From: Nitrospirillum amazonense
Lineage (GTDB): Bacteria > Pseudomonadota > Alphaproteobacteria > Azospirillales > Azospirillaceae
DNA length: 64,000 nucleotides
Assembly: GCF_007828045.1 (NCBI RefSeq)
Contig: NZ_VITN01000003.1
Span: 310,001-374,000 of the forward strand
Direction: 5' to 3'
The notes below the pieces were generated by a model, which saw nothing but the letters and a program-made list of their open reading frames with translations, searched no databases and was not told the DNA's origin. Position numbers and translations under genes: made by a program. Positions within the stretch are counted from its first letter, which is position 1, and each line of letters begins with the position of its first letter. Below, piece by piece: positions 38,948-50,120 of this stretch.

Positions 38948-39663
38948 GTGTGTTTTCCAGCCGGTGGCGTGGGCCCCTGCTCATCGCGTCGGTCGGTGTG
39001 AACCTGTTCCTGGCCGGCACCTTCGTCCCCCATCTTTTACGGCACCACGAGGTGGGGCCGGAGCGTGGGCCGGCGCCCGGCCTGAACTACCGGCCGCGTC
39101 CGTTGTCCGACATCCTGCCGCCGGCGGATGCCGAGCTGTTGCAGAAGGCCATGGCGCCCGACCGCGCCGACTTCCAGGCGCTGGAGAAGCAGGCCCGGGA
39201 AAGCTGGGCTGAAATCCAGCCCTTGCTGGCGGCCGACCAATTCGACGCCCAGGCCTTCGCCGCTGCCTTGCGCGAGGTGGCGGACAGCCGCCGCGCCTTC
39301 GAGGCGTCGCGCCAGGCGGCCGTGGTCGACGCCCTGTCCCGCATGTCGCCCGAAGGCCGCAAGAAGCTGTCGGAGATGAAGTCCCCCTTCATCCTGGGCG
39401 GTATGCACGGCCCCCGTCCGGACGGGGGCCGTCCTGACGGCCGGGGGCCTGATGGGCGCGGTCCGGGCGGGCAGGGATGGCCGGACGGCCGTTTCGATCA
39501 TCCGCCCTTCCCCGATGGCCCGCCGCCGCCGCCCGATGAGGGGCCGGACGGGCCCGGCCCGGCCGGCAGCCCGGCCGCGAATCCGGCGGTGACGCCGCAC
39601 AACGACGGCGGTATCCCCCTGACGCCCCGGGCTCCCACCGCGACCCCGGTGACCCCGCACTGA
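38944..39663 (+). CDS. Periplasmic heavy-metal-sensor-like protein (CnrX/Spy type)
   Basis: The 239-residue protein has an N-terminal membrane anchor (about 11-28) and a helical periplasmic domain (about 55-140: ADAELLQKAMAPDRADFQALEKQARESW, QAFAAALREVADSRRAFEASRQAAVVDALSRMSPEGRKKLSEM) that matches the CnrX/Spy/CpxP helical hook fold. A Gly/Pro/Asp/His-rich tail with repeated DGRGPDG units ends the protein; its histidines and aspartates could bind metal. CnrX senses Co/Ni and releases the CnrY-held sigma factor CnrH in Cupriavidus, so this operon may work in the same way. The ligand is unknown. Confidence 0.75.
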   Translation: MSVFSSRWRGPLLIASVGVNLFLAGTFVPHLLRHHEVGPERGPAPGLNYRPRPLSDILPPADAELLQKAMAPDRADFQALEKQARESWAEIQPLLAADQFDAQAFAAALREVADSRRAFEASRQAAVVDALSRMSPEGRKKLSEMKSPFILGGMHGPRPDGGRPDGRGPDGRGPGGQGWPDGRFDHPPFPDGPPPPPDEGPDGPGPAGSPAANPAVTPHNDGGIPLTPRAPTATPVTPH

Positions 39664-39671
39664 CAGGTGCC

Positions 39672-39705
39672 GGCCTTTGATCGCCACGGTCAAAGGCCGC
39701 TTTTG
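39672..39705 (+). terminator. Terminator of the ECF operon
   Basis: A nine-base stem GGCCTTTGA/TCAAAGGCC (39672-39680, 39690-39698) is followed by GCTTTTG. It lies in the 42-bp gap between the ECF operon and the convergent kinase gene. Confidence 0.8.
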
Positions 39706-42006
39706 TCAGGCGACGGCGCTGTCCGTGGCGGGCGGCTGGCCGCCCAGCCATTCGCCAAGCCAGCGGCCCAGCATCTCCGCCGCCTCTTCCGCGTCGTCCC
39801 GCAGGCGGGTGGCCAGGGCGCGTTGGATTTCGGGGTGGTCGTCGCGCAGGGCCTGCTGCGCCCGGCGGGCGTCGGCCGACAGCCCCGTCAGGCCGACGTT
39901 GGCGGCCACGCCATAAAGGGTGTGGGCGGCCTGGCCCGCACCCGGCAGGTCGCCACCCGACACCTTCTCCAGGAAGCGTTCCGCCGTCTCCACCAGGGTG
40001 CGGGCGGTGATGGCGATGAATTCCGGCATGTCATGAGGCCCGATGGCCTGGGCGACCGTGTCCATCTGGCGCATGTCCAGCTGGGCCGGGCCTTCCGTCG
40101 CCGTCTCCTCCGCCCATACCCGCGCGCCGCGCGCCACCCACGCCTGGTGCATGGCCTCGGCCAGCGCCTCCGGCCGCAGGGGCTTGGTGACGAAGCCGTC
40201 CATGCCCGCCGCCAGGCAGCGGCCGCCGTCGGCGGCGTCGGTGTTGGCGGTGGTGGCCACCACCGGCACCTGGGCGCGGGTGGCGTCGGGCAGGGCGCGG
40301 ATGCGGCGCGCGGCCTCCAGCCCGTCGATGCCGGGCAGCTGCATGTCCATCAGCACCAGGTCGAAACGGCCGCGGGCCACCAGCCGAACGGCGGCGGCGC
40401 CGTCGGCGGCCACGGTGACTTTGTGTCCCCGCGCCCGCAGCAGGGCGTCCAGCACCACCTGGTTGGCGGTCACATCCTCCACCACCAGCACCGCCAGCGG
40501 CGGCAGGGGGAGGGCGGCGGCCTGGGGGGCCATCGCGCCGGCGGCGGTGCGCGTCTCCGGTTCCGCCGTGGGGATGGTGAACCAGAAATGGCTGCCGTCC
40601 CCCGGCCGGCTGTGGAAGCCGATCTCCCCGCCCATGGCCTGGATCAGCTGCTTGGCGATGGCTAGGCCCAGGCCGCTGCCGCCGTAGCGGCGGGTGACCT
40701 CGGCGCTGGCCTGGCTGAAGGTCTCGAACAGGCGGCCCTGCGCCGCCTCCGGCACGCCGACACCGGTGTCGGACACGATGATACCGAACTGAAGCCGGCC
40801 GTCGGCCAGGCGATCGGCCGATGCGCTGATGCGCACCCAGCCCCGTTCGGTGAACTTGATGGCGTTACCCACCAGGTTCAGCAGCACCTGGCGCAGGCGC
40901 AAGGGGTCGCCCATCAGGCGTTCGGGGAAACCGGGCCCTTTGCGGATTTGCAGGTCCAGCCCCTTTTCCGCGGCGCGGCCGGCCATCAGGTTGCGCACGC
41001 CGTCCAGCAGCGGGCCGGTGTCGAAGGCTGTCCGCTCGATCTCCAGCTTGCCGGCCTCGACCTTCGACAGGTCCAGCACATCGTTCAAGATCGCCAGCAG
41101 GGATTCGCCGGATTCGTGCACCGTGCGGACATAGTCGCGCTGGCGCATCGACAGGCCCGTTTCCAGCAGCAGCTGGGTCAGACCCAGAATGCCGGTCATG
41201 GGGGTGCGGATTTCATGGCTCAGCGTCGCCAGGAAGCCGGACTTGGCGCCGTTGGCCTGGTCGGCGGCGCGCTTGGCCGCCGTCAGGTCCAGCTGCAGCT
41301 CCAGCATGTGGCGCATGCGCAGGCAGGTCTGCCGCCCCATGCGATAGAGGAACACGGGATAGAGCAGGCTGCTCAGGACCAGGGCCAGGCCCGGCGCGTC
41401 CGCATGGACGCCGGCGCGGGGGCCTGCCAGGGCGGTGCCCGTCAGGACCAGCAGCGCCAGGGCGGGCGGCACCAGTTGCAGCCTCAGCACCAGGGGATGG
41501 GGGGCGGTGCCGCTGGTGCGCAGGGCCATGGCAGCCCCCAGCACCAGGATAAGGAAAAAGCGGCCGGCCATGTGGTCGCCCGGCCAGGCGAACAGGGGCA
41601 GCAGGCTCCACACCACCGAGGGCAGCAGGCGGGCGGTGGCCAGCAGCCGCAGCCAGGGGCGGGAATCGGTCAGGTGGTCGGCCTGGGCCAGGAAACGATG
41701 AAGGGCCAGCTGCGACACGCCCACCGTCGCGACCGACAGCAGGGCCCAGGCGGCGACGGCGGGCCAGGGCGCCCAGGTGGCGGCGCCGCCGGCCACCACC
41801 GCCGTCAGCACCGGCACCAGCCACGCGTCCTCGCGATGGTTCAGGGCCATCAGGATCAGCTGGCCCAGTTCGATCAGTTGCCCACGCGGCACGGAGTCGG
41901 CGCGGCGGCCCAGGGCCTCCAGGGGGTCGGCACGGCGGACGCCAGAGGGGGGACGCCCCATCAGCGGGCGGTCCCATCGCCGCAATCCCCGTTTCAAGCG
42001 CCGCAC
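39706..42006 (-). CDS. Hybrid sensor histidine kinase with HPt domain
   Basis: The 766-residue membrane protein has about six N-terminal hydrophobic segments (about 65-230), a HisKA domain with the phosphoacceptor His near 264 (LSHEIRTPMTGILG), a HATPase domain (NLVGNAIKFTERGW, YGGSGLGLAIAKQLI), a receiver domain with Asp near 552 (LVLMDMQLPGIDG) and a C-terminal HPt domain with His near 694 (AAHTLYGVAANVG). It could carry a full His-Asp-His relay to a separate response regulator, which is not nearby. The signal is unknown; the membrane part has no periplasmic ligand domain. Confidence 0.92.
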   Translation of the reverse strand: MRRLKRGLRRWDRPLMGRPPSGVRRADPLEALGRRADSVPRGQLIELGQLILMALNHREDAWLVPVLTAVVAGGAATWAPWPAVAAWALLSVATVGVSQLALHRFLAQADHLTDSRPWLRLLATARLLPSVVWSLLPLFAWPGDHMAGRFFLILVLGAAMALRTSGTAPHPLVLRLQLVPPALALLVLTGTALAGPRAGVHADAPGLALVLSSLLYPVFLYRMGRQTCLRMRHMLELQLDLTAAKRAADQANGAKSGFLATLSHEIRTPMTGILGLTQLLLETGLSMRQRDYVRTVHESGESLLAILNDVLDLSKVEAGKLEIERTAFDTGPLLDGVRNLMAGRAAEKGLDLQIRKGPGFPERLMGDPLRLRQVLLNLVGNAIKFTERGWVRISASADRLADGRLQFGIIVSDTGVGVPEAAQGRLFETFSQASAEVTRRYGGSGLGLAIAKQLIQAMGGEIGFHSRPGDGSHFWFTIPTAEPETRTAAGAMAPQAAALPLPPLAVLVVEDVTANQVVLDALLRARGHKVTVAADGAAAVRLVARGRFDLVLMDMQLPGIDGLEAARRIRALPDATRAQVPVVATTANTDAADGGRCLAAGMDGFVTKPLRPEALAEAMHQAWVARGARVWAEETATEGPAQLDMRQMDTVAQAIGPHDMPEFIAITARTLVETAERFLEKVSGGDLPGAGQAAHTLYGVAANVGLTGLSADARRAQQALRDDHPEIQRALATRLRDDAEEAAEMLGRWLGEWLGGQPPATDSAVA

Positions 42007-42552
42007 GTCCGGTTACCCCGTAGTCCGATCCGGATCGATCCGCCGGCTTTGGCGCCGGCGATTCCACTGCCAATTGGTCCACTGCCACGTGGGGTGCGGG
42101 TGTCGATTTGTTCCTGATCCGGTGGCGGCCAGAACCCCATCCCCGCGCGGGACTGTACGACGGTGGTGGGAATCGGCCAATCATATTTGCGAATGGGGTG
42201 CGCAATTATCGGCCAGACGAAACCCCTAAAATTTTAAAATTCGTTCCGGCAGGGTTCTGCCCACAACCCGAGGGATAAGTGGAATCCGGGTGTTGGATGG
42301 ATCAATCCACGATTGCTGTCCCCCACTTGTCACGCCGGCGCGGAGAAATGGGATGAAGCTCGGCAGAAGACGCCTTTTTTCTTGCATTACAGGGCTCAAG
42401 AGCCCGAAGAATTCGCAGGGGATGGAAAATTGAATCGGCCTGACAGGCCGTGGTAACCATTAGTCCGTCGAGAACTTACGGCCGGTGCAAACCGTTTGCC
42501 GTGCCGGGACCCGCGGGGTCATAATCCGGTCTCTTGCAGGGGGCAGGGTGGC
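42007..42552. other. 545-bp intergenic region with AT-rich palindromic core
   Basis: No gene or known RNA is recognised. The stretch 42180-42470 is far less GC-rich than its surroundings. It contains two overlapping palindromes, TAAAATTTTA (42227-42236) and AATTTTAAAATT (42230-42241), and further short inverted repeats near 42285. It lies upstream of the three-gene cassette beginning at 42553 and could contain its promoter and an operator. Confidence 0.5.
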
Positions 42553-43812
42553 ATGTTTCGGAAGGTGATGGGCTGGATCGCCGGCAAGGGGGATGATGCG
42601 TCCGCCTCGCCGGATGCTCTCCTTCCCACCAACGGGCCTGACGGCAACGGGCCCCAGGGGGAGATGTCCGGGCGGAACGCATCGCATGGACCCGGGGCGT
42701 CCGGCCAAGCGGGCGCTGGGGCGGAGCCTGCGCGCATGGACATTGGTCGATCCGATGGGGGCGGCCGATCCGATGGGGGCCGCAGCCCCGTCTTCTCCTC
42801 CCGTGCCGTGCGCGACGCCGCTGTCGTGACCTCCACCATTGAGACCATCCGCCGCTATGTCGCGGGCGAGGAACAGGCCGAGGGCCTGACCCGCAAGCTC
42901 CAGTCGCTGTCGACCGAGCAGTTCGGCTTCCTGCAGATCAGCATCGACCCCGCCCTCACCGCCAAGGCGGTCGACCGGGTGGGCGAACCGCGCTCCGCCG
43001 TCGCCACGGTGCTGCGCCGCCTGCTGACCGATGTCAGTGATGGCGTCAGGGGTCCGAATGAAGCCCCGGCCGCCTCTCCGGTGCCCGCACCGGTTTCCGC
43101 CGTCCGGACGGAAGCGGAAATGTCTCCGGCACCGGCGCCCATCGCACCGCCGGCACCGCCCAGCGCCGCCGTGGGCACCGCCCCCCTGTCGGTCCCCGTC
43201 CAGCCGGCCCTCGCGGCCGCGGCCCAGCCCGCGCCCGGGCCGCAGCCGTCACGCGCCGGGCCGCTGTTCACCAGCCTGGCCTCCAAGGGCCGCGACGCTT
43301 CGGCCGGCCAGGCGGAGATGCGGGCCGTGCCCACGCCCACCCCCCGCGTGCCGGGGGCCATGTCGCTCCGCGCCGCGCCGCCCACGCCCGTGCGCCCGTC
43401 GGCCGTCGCCGGCCCCCTGCCGGCCCATCCCCTGTCCACGCCCAGCCAGCCGATACCGCCCCGCGTCCCTGCCGCCGTCGTCACCGTGCCCGGGGCGATC
43501 CGCATGGCCTCCGTCCCTGCCGCCGCGGCCCGGGTGACGCTGCATTCATTCACGTCAACGCCGGCCCAGCCCGCGCCGGCGGTGTCCGTCCCGCCCCCAC
43601 CTCCGCCCCCCGTGGCGGAAACGGCCGAGGCGCCGTCGCTGGTGACGCCGGTGGTGGTGCAGACCCCGCCCCAGGCATCTTCCGACGCGCCGGTGCCGCC
43701 GCCCCAGCCACCAGTGTCGCGGCGCCCGGCCGCGGCCGTGCCGCGTCTACCACGCGAACAGGCGGACAAGCGCCGCGCCCGTCTGCTAGAAGCCATTGCC
43801 GGCGATCTTTAG
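42553..43812 (+). CDS. Pro/Ala-rich protein of unknown function (419 aa)
   Basis: The N-terminus MFRKVMGWIAGKGDD could be an amphipathic membrane-binding helix. A Gly/Ser-rich stretch follows, then one compact region (about 85-150: VVTSTIETIRRYVAGEEQ...LQSLSTEQFGFLQISIDPALTAKAVDRVGEPRSAVATVLRRLLTDV), about 200 residues of Pro/Ala-rich disorder, and a short basic-acidic C-terminal helix (REQADKRRARLLEAIAGDL). There is no signal peptide and no family I recognise. It is followed by a coiled-coil protein gene 38 bp later and then a small membrane protein gene, so the three may act together. Confidence 0.75.
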   Translation: MFRKVMGWIAGKGDDASASPDALLPTNGPDGNGPQGEMSGRNASHGPGASGQAGAGAEPARMDIGRSDGGGRSDGGRSPVFSSRAVRDAAVVTSTIETIRRYVAGEEQAEGLTRKLQSLSTEQFGFLQISIDPALTAKAVDRVGEPRSAVATVLRRLLTDVSDGVRGPNEAPAASPVPAPVSAVRTEAEMSPAPAPIAPPAPPSAAVGTAPLSVPVQPALAAAAQPAPGPQPSRAGPLFTSLASKGRDASAGQAEMRAVPTPTPRVPGAMSLRAAPPTPVRPSAVAGPLPAHPLSTPSQPIPPRVPAAVVTVPGAIRMASVPAAAARVTLHSFTSTPAQPAPAVSVPPPPPPPVAETAEAPSLVTPVVVQTPPQASSDAPVPPPQPPVSRRPAAAVPRLPREQADKRRARLLEAIAGDL

Positions 43813-43850
43813 ACGCCAGTCCCTTTTCCCCGATCCTCGTGAGCGATGCC

Positions 43851-45251
43851 ATGACCGACGAGCACCGTGACGCCCCAGGCCCCGATGGCGACGCCGGTCC
43901 GGGCACCCATAGCCCGGCCGCCGATGTGCCCGCCGCTAATGCGCCCGCCGCTGATGCGCCCATCGTGGACGCCGAGGTCGTGACGCCGGCTGTGCAGGAC
44001 GGGGGCGCGCGGGAAGGTGAGATCGAAGAGGGCGTCGACCCTTTCGATTACGCCGAATCCATCGTCCGCGATCTGGCGCTGCATGTAGGCAGCCGGTTGC
44101 GCGATTTGCGTAACGATTTGACGGCCATGCATTCCGCCGTCGTTTCGCTACCGGAAACGATGCGCATCAATGCCCTGGGCCAGTCCATCCAGGAACTGCG
44201 TGAACGTGTGGCCCACCTGACGGGGGTGGTCAGTCACCATGCCGGCCGCCCGGCGGAAGAGGCGGAGCGTCTGGCCCGGGGCGTGGGCGAGCTGAAGCAC
44301 ACCCTGGACGATGTGACCCAGCGCGTGGGCGTGCTGGAGAATTGGCTCAGCCACGCCAAGGCGGTGAACGGCGTCCGCCTGCCAGACCTGCCGCCCGGCC
44401 CCCTGCCGGAGCAGCTTAGCGGCCTGGTCGACCATCTGCATGAATCGTTGCTGCGCGTGGTCAACGCCGTGCGCACCACCCAGCTGGACGTGCGGGACCT
44501 GCGCGACCAGGTGAAAGGCGGCCTCCCCGCCTTGCCGGCGCCCACCAGCGGTGAGGCCAAGTCCCCGGACACGGCCAGGCAGGCTGGCGACGCCGGCGCC
44601 GTCCAGGCCCTGGCCGGCCGGCTGGACGCCGTGGAGGAAAAGCTGCGCCGCGCGCCCGCGTCGGCCCCCACGGCGGACCGGGCCGATGGCGGTACCGCCG
44701 GCCTCGCGTCCCTGGTGTTCAGTGCCTGGCCCAGCCTGATGCGCCCCACAGGGGCGGAGGCGCTGGCCCAGGCCGTGGCCTCGGTCCTGGACAGTGTGCA
44801 GCACATCCTGGGCGGTATCGTGCAACTGCCGCAGACACCGCAGGACGGCGGCCTGGTGGCCGTCGCCACCGGCCGTCACCGGGGCATGCAATTGGCCATC
44901 CTGGTGGGGGTCGAGGACCTGGTGGGCCGCCACTGGGTGCTGGGGGAGGAGGGCGACACCCTCAGCGACAGCGGCTTCCCCCGCGTCTCCACCCTGCGCG
45001 GCCTGATGAACGCGGCGGCCCTGGTGGAACAGAGCCGGCCGGGCACCCTGGCCGTGTCCATCCTCATCTACGGCAACGGCGTCATCAGCCAGGCGCCGAC
45101 GCGTGAGGCCCTGGCCACCCTGGCCCAGGCCGCCGGCATCCCCGCCGCCGCCGGCCGCACCCTGCTGGTGGCGGCGGGCGACCTGACGGCGGCCGGCCTG
45201 CTGCCCGTGTCCGAGGTCGGCGGCGCCGTCAGCGACCTACAGTTCGATTGA
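43851..45251 (+). CDS. Coiled-coil protein of unknown function (466 aa)
   Basis: An acidic Ala/Asp/Pro-rich N-terminus (about 1-65) leads into a helical region with heptad character (about 70-150: SIQELRERVAHLTGVV, EEAERLARGVGELKHTLDDVTQRVGVLENWL). A linker follows, then a C-terminal globular part (about 285-466) with VFSAWPSLMRPTGAEALAQAVASVLDSVQHIL and TLAVSILIYGNG. No catalytic motif is visible. A GTG at 43839 is an alternative start. It sits between the Pro/Ala-rich protein and a two-helix membrane protein. Confidence 0.75.
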   Translation: MTDEHRDAPGPDGDAGPGTHSPAADVPAANAPAADAPIVDAEVVTPAVQDGGAREGEIEEGVDPFDYAESIVRDLALHVGSRLRDLRNDLTAMHSAVVSLPETMRINALGQSIQELRERVAHLTGVVSHHAGRPAEEAERLARGVGELKHTLDDVTQRVGVLENWLSHAKAVNGVRLPDLPPGPLPEQLSGLVDHLHESLLRVVNAVRTTQLDVRDLRDQVKGGLPALPAPTSGEAKSPDTARQAGDAGAVQALAGRLDAVEEKLRRAPASAPTADRADGGTAGLASLVFSAWPSLMRPTGAEALAQAVASVLDSVQHILGGIVQLPQTPQDGGLVAVATGRHRGMQLAILVGVEDLVGRHWVLGEEGDTLSDSGFPRVSTLRGLMNAAALVEQSRPGTLAVSILIYGNGVISQAPTREALATLAQAAGIPAAAGRTLLVAAGDLTAAGLLPVSEVGGAVSDLQFD

Positions 45252-45259
45252 GGGATGGG

Positions 45260-45550
45260 GTGGGCGACTGGCTGTCTTTCGCTCACCAACGTCGACGGCA
45301 TAAAGCACGTCGGGCCTACACGGCCATTGCGGCATTCCTAGGCATTGAGGTGCTCCTGTTGATGGGGGCCGCTGTCGCATGGAAATCGCTGTTCGGCGAT
45401 TGGCCCGGCATGCGCTTCATCTATGGACTTGTCCTCGGTATCGCCGCCTTAGGGATGGCAATCAACCGGTTCCTGCCTTTGCTTCCCATGCCCGGTAAAA
45501 CGCCGGAGGAAGTCGCGGCGGATAGATTTTTCAAAGGCCCGCCGCACTGA
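45260..45550 (+). CDS. Small two-helix membrane protein (96 aa)
   Basis: The protein starts VGDWLSFAHQ, has a basic stretch (RRRHKARR), two hydrophobic helices (about 22-41 and 53-68) separated by a short loop (FGDWPGMR), and a cytosolic tail ending KGPPH. The GTG at 45260 is preferred because AGGG precedes it; a TTG at 45248 would overlap the upstream stop. Positive charges before helix 1 suggest both ends are cytosolic. It is the last gene before a strong terminator. Its function is unknown. Confidence 0.7.
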   Translation: MGDWLSFAHQRRRHKARRAYTAIAAFLGIEVLLLMGAAVAWKSLFGDWPGMRFIYGLVLGIAALGMAINRFLPLLPMPGKTPEEVAADRFFKGPPH

Positions 45551-45562
45551 TCGCGTCATGAA

Positions 45563-45600
45563 AAAGGGGCGCTACCTAGCCGGGTAGCGCCCCTTTCCCT
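45563..45600. terminator. Bidirectional terminator between convergent genes
   Basis: A perfect 14-base stem (AAAGGGGCGCTACC 45563-45576, GGTAGCGCCCCTTT 45583-45596) has an A-run on the left and a T-rich tract on the right, so it can terminate the small membrane protein transcript and acnA. Confidence 0.92.
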
Positions 45601-45643
45601 TTGGCCTCGGCGGTCCGAAGACCACCGGAGCCGATATCACACT

Positions 45644-48352
<2,709 letters not shown>

Positions 48353-48715
48353 AGGAGTGGCCTCCTAGGGGAAGGGGATGGTACCGCGCCGCCGGCACCC
48401 TTCAGCGGGTGTCATGGCCAACGATGCGGACGGCCATTCCGACACCCTTCGCGACGCCCCCTTATGAAACCCTTATGAAATTAAGAATACCGGGCTGGGG
48501 ACGTGCGTAATCGAAGGTTTGCGCGGAAAGGCGCGCGCGCGAGGTTTACCGCTTTTTGCGCCTGCGATCAAATGCCCGGACGGTTGCGGCGGGGGCTACA
48601 TCGCATGCCTCCCCTGCCGAGATTCCCCGGCGCGTTGACGGAACAACCTGGAAGCCCGCCGCCGCCGCCAGGCGGTGCCTGCTGCCCGCCGCGCAGGCGG
48701 CATTCGCCGCGGGTG
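48353..48715. other. acnA upstream region with phased direct repeats
   Basis: No gene is seen in these 363 bp. CCTTATGAAA occurs twice with an 11-bp period (48460-48469 and 48471-48480), about 110 bp upstream of the acnA start. The phasing on one face of the helix suggests a binding site for a regulator. Confidence 0.45.
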
Positions 48716-49354
48716 TCAAATGCGGCGAATCATGTCGATCAGGGGCTGGGCGAAGGGGGCCACCTCCGTGCCGCCGTCCCAGATCATGTGGCAGGCGACG
48801 TAGGCGATGATGGCCAGGCCGATGTAGGAGATCCAGAAATAGCGGGCCAGCAGGCGGGCGATCAGGGTGGCGGCCGCCCCCATCAGGGCAACGGACAGCA
48901 CCAGGCCCAGCACCATGACCCAGGTGTGGTCCTCGGCGGCGCCCGCCACGGCCAGCACGTTGTCCAGCGACATGGAGACGTCGGCCAGCGCGATCTGCCG
49001 GATGGCAGTGCCCACGCTCTTGCCCGCCAGCGACGGGACGTGGGGTTCCCCCCCGGCCGCTTCCGCCTGTTCCTTGCTGTGCTGGCGCAGTTCGCGCCAC
49101 AGTTTCCAGCATACCCACAGCAGCAGGATGCCGCCGGCCAGGGTCAGGCCGATGATGTCCAGCAGGCGGGTGGCCAGCAGGGCGAAGCCGATGCGCATCA
49201 GCACGGCCACGCTGATCCCCCAGAAGATGACCTTGCGGCGCTTCTCCACCGGTACGCCGCTGGCCGCCATGCCCACCACCAGGGCGTTGTCCCCCGCCAG
49301 GACGAGGTCGATCAGCAATACCTGGATCAGGGCGGTCAATTCAGCAAGCAGCAT
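48716..49354 (-). CDS. TerC-family integral membrane protein
   Basis: The 212-residue protein matches the TerC/YjbE class: LTALIQVLLIDLVLAGDNALVVGMAASGVP at the N-terminus, a repeated acidic membrane motif in the second half (IALADVSMSLDNVLAVAGAA), and about seven hydrophobic helices. The two D-N motifs inside the membrane are the family's proposed metal site. TerC-family proteins have been linked to Mn2+ or Ca2+ export and metalation of secreted proteins. The MLLAEL start (49354) is used; ATG 49393 adds 13 residues. A promoter and hairpin-rich leader lie upstream. Confidence 0.88.
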   Translation of the reverse strand: MLLAELTALIQVLLIDLVLAGDNALVVGMAASGVPVEKRRKVIFWGISVAVLMRIGFALLATRLLDIIGLTLAGGILLLWVCWKLWRELRQHSKEQAEAAGGEPHVPSLAGKSVGTAIRQIALADVSMSLDNVLAVAGAAEDHTWVMVLGLVLSVALMGAAATLIARLLARYFWISYIGLAIIAYVACHMIWDGGTEVAPFAQPLIDMIRRI

Positions 49355-49529
49355 GGAGAAGGCAGCCGTTCCGGTCGTGGATCGACCCTTCATAGCACGG
49401 CTGCGGCATAAGCGCGCGCCGGATTGCACCCCGTCCTCGCCGGACCGGGGGCGCAACGGCCCCAAGTCACCGCGTGCTTTACCTGGCGTGGTTGCGGTGC
49501 CGTTCAGAAACGACCGGGAAGGGTGAAGT

Positions 49530-49616
49530 GTATTTTGGATAAAATACGGCCCGCACACTTCAAGAAGTGGCGGGCCGAGAGTTTTGGCAGTTGGGTCCTG
49601 CTCTGTGATACAGGAC
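49530..49616 (-). ncRNA. Candidate structured leader upstream of terC
   Basis: Three hairpins lie in tandem. Read on the minus strand they are GTCCTG/CAGGAC (49616-49611 with 49600-49595), a long one with CGGCCCGC/GCGGGCCG (49577-49570 with 49554-49547) that encloses CACTT/AAGTG (49569-49565 with 49560-49556), and GTATTTT/AAAATAC (49547-49541 with 49536-49530). A TTGACA promoter element lies just upstream. The terC start is about 175 bases further on. It does not resemble the yybP-ykoY manganese riboswitch. It could be a regulatory 5' leader or a small RNA. Confidence 0.4.
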
Positions 49617-49620
49617 ACAT

Positions 49621-49651
49621 TACCTAAAGCTCATGGCGTAAAAGATGTCAA
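49621..49651 (-). promoter_or_regulatory. Candidate promoter for the terC leader
   Basis: On the minus strand TTGACA (49651-49646) is followed after 17 bp by TTTAGG (49628-49623), a weak -10; the predicted start is close to the first leader hairpin. A ten-base perfect inverted repeat, GCGTAAAAGA (49636-49645) and TCTTTTACGC (49682-49691), flanks the -35 element and may be an operator. Confidence 0.45.
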
Positions 49652-49691
49652 GCAATGAACCGGTAGCAAAAGGATATGTATTCTTTTACGC

Positions 49692-50023
49692 GACGCCGCG
49701 TTTTCAAATCCTTTCCTAAGATCGTAGCTCATTACCCAAATGATGAACGGGTTAATTCATATAATCCGAACCTGTGGTTGGGGTTGATTTGGCAACCTTG
49801 ACAGGCTCCGGCGTCGCGAAATTAGGCTAAATGCCTCGCCGGAAAAGAAAAAGAAGATGAGGGCAAGACGCCGGGGCACACGCCTCCCGGGAACCGGAAA
49901 CTAGGCTATGGGGGTAGCCTCGTCGCAGCCAGCCTGCCGCGCCTTGGGCGGCCGTCGCGCGTTGGCGCGGCAAGGGCACGCGCCAGCCAGCGCCGCCCCG
50001 CGCAGGACGGCCGTGCAAAAACG
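49692..50023. other. Gene-free, AT-richer stretch between the terC leader and the phoU2 terminator
   Basis: The part up to about 49830 is AT-rich for this genome, with GGTTGGGGTTGATTTGGCAACC-like symmetry near 49775. After that the sequence becomes GC-rich again. Frames crossing it have atypical composition, and I see no gene. Confidence 0.5.
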
Positions 50024-50061
50024 CCGGGCCGCCAGACTCGGAAAAGCGAGCGGCGGCCCGG
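50024..50061 (-). terminator. Terminator of the second phoU gene
   Basis: A perfect ten-base stem CCGGGCCGCC/GGCGGCCCGG (50024-50033, 50052-50061) is followed on the minus strand by CGTTTTTGC, 60 bp past the phoU2 stop. Confidence 0.88.
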
Positions 50062-50120
50062 AAAGCCATCAACCGCGAACCGGCAGCGCCTGGTCCCGGC
50101 CGGTACAAGCGGTCAGTGGA

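Noticed and set aside
49395-49620. yybP-ykoY manganese riboswitch upstream of terC
   Set aside because: The conserved core sequences of that class were not found on the sense strand, only unrelated hairpins.
49827-50108. Minus-strand frame between terC and phoU2
   Set aside because: Composition is Ala/Arg/Gly-rich, and the phoU2 terminator lies within it.
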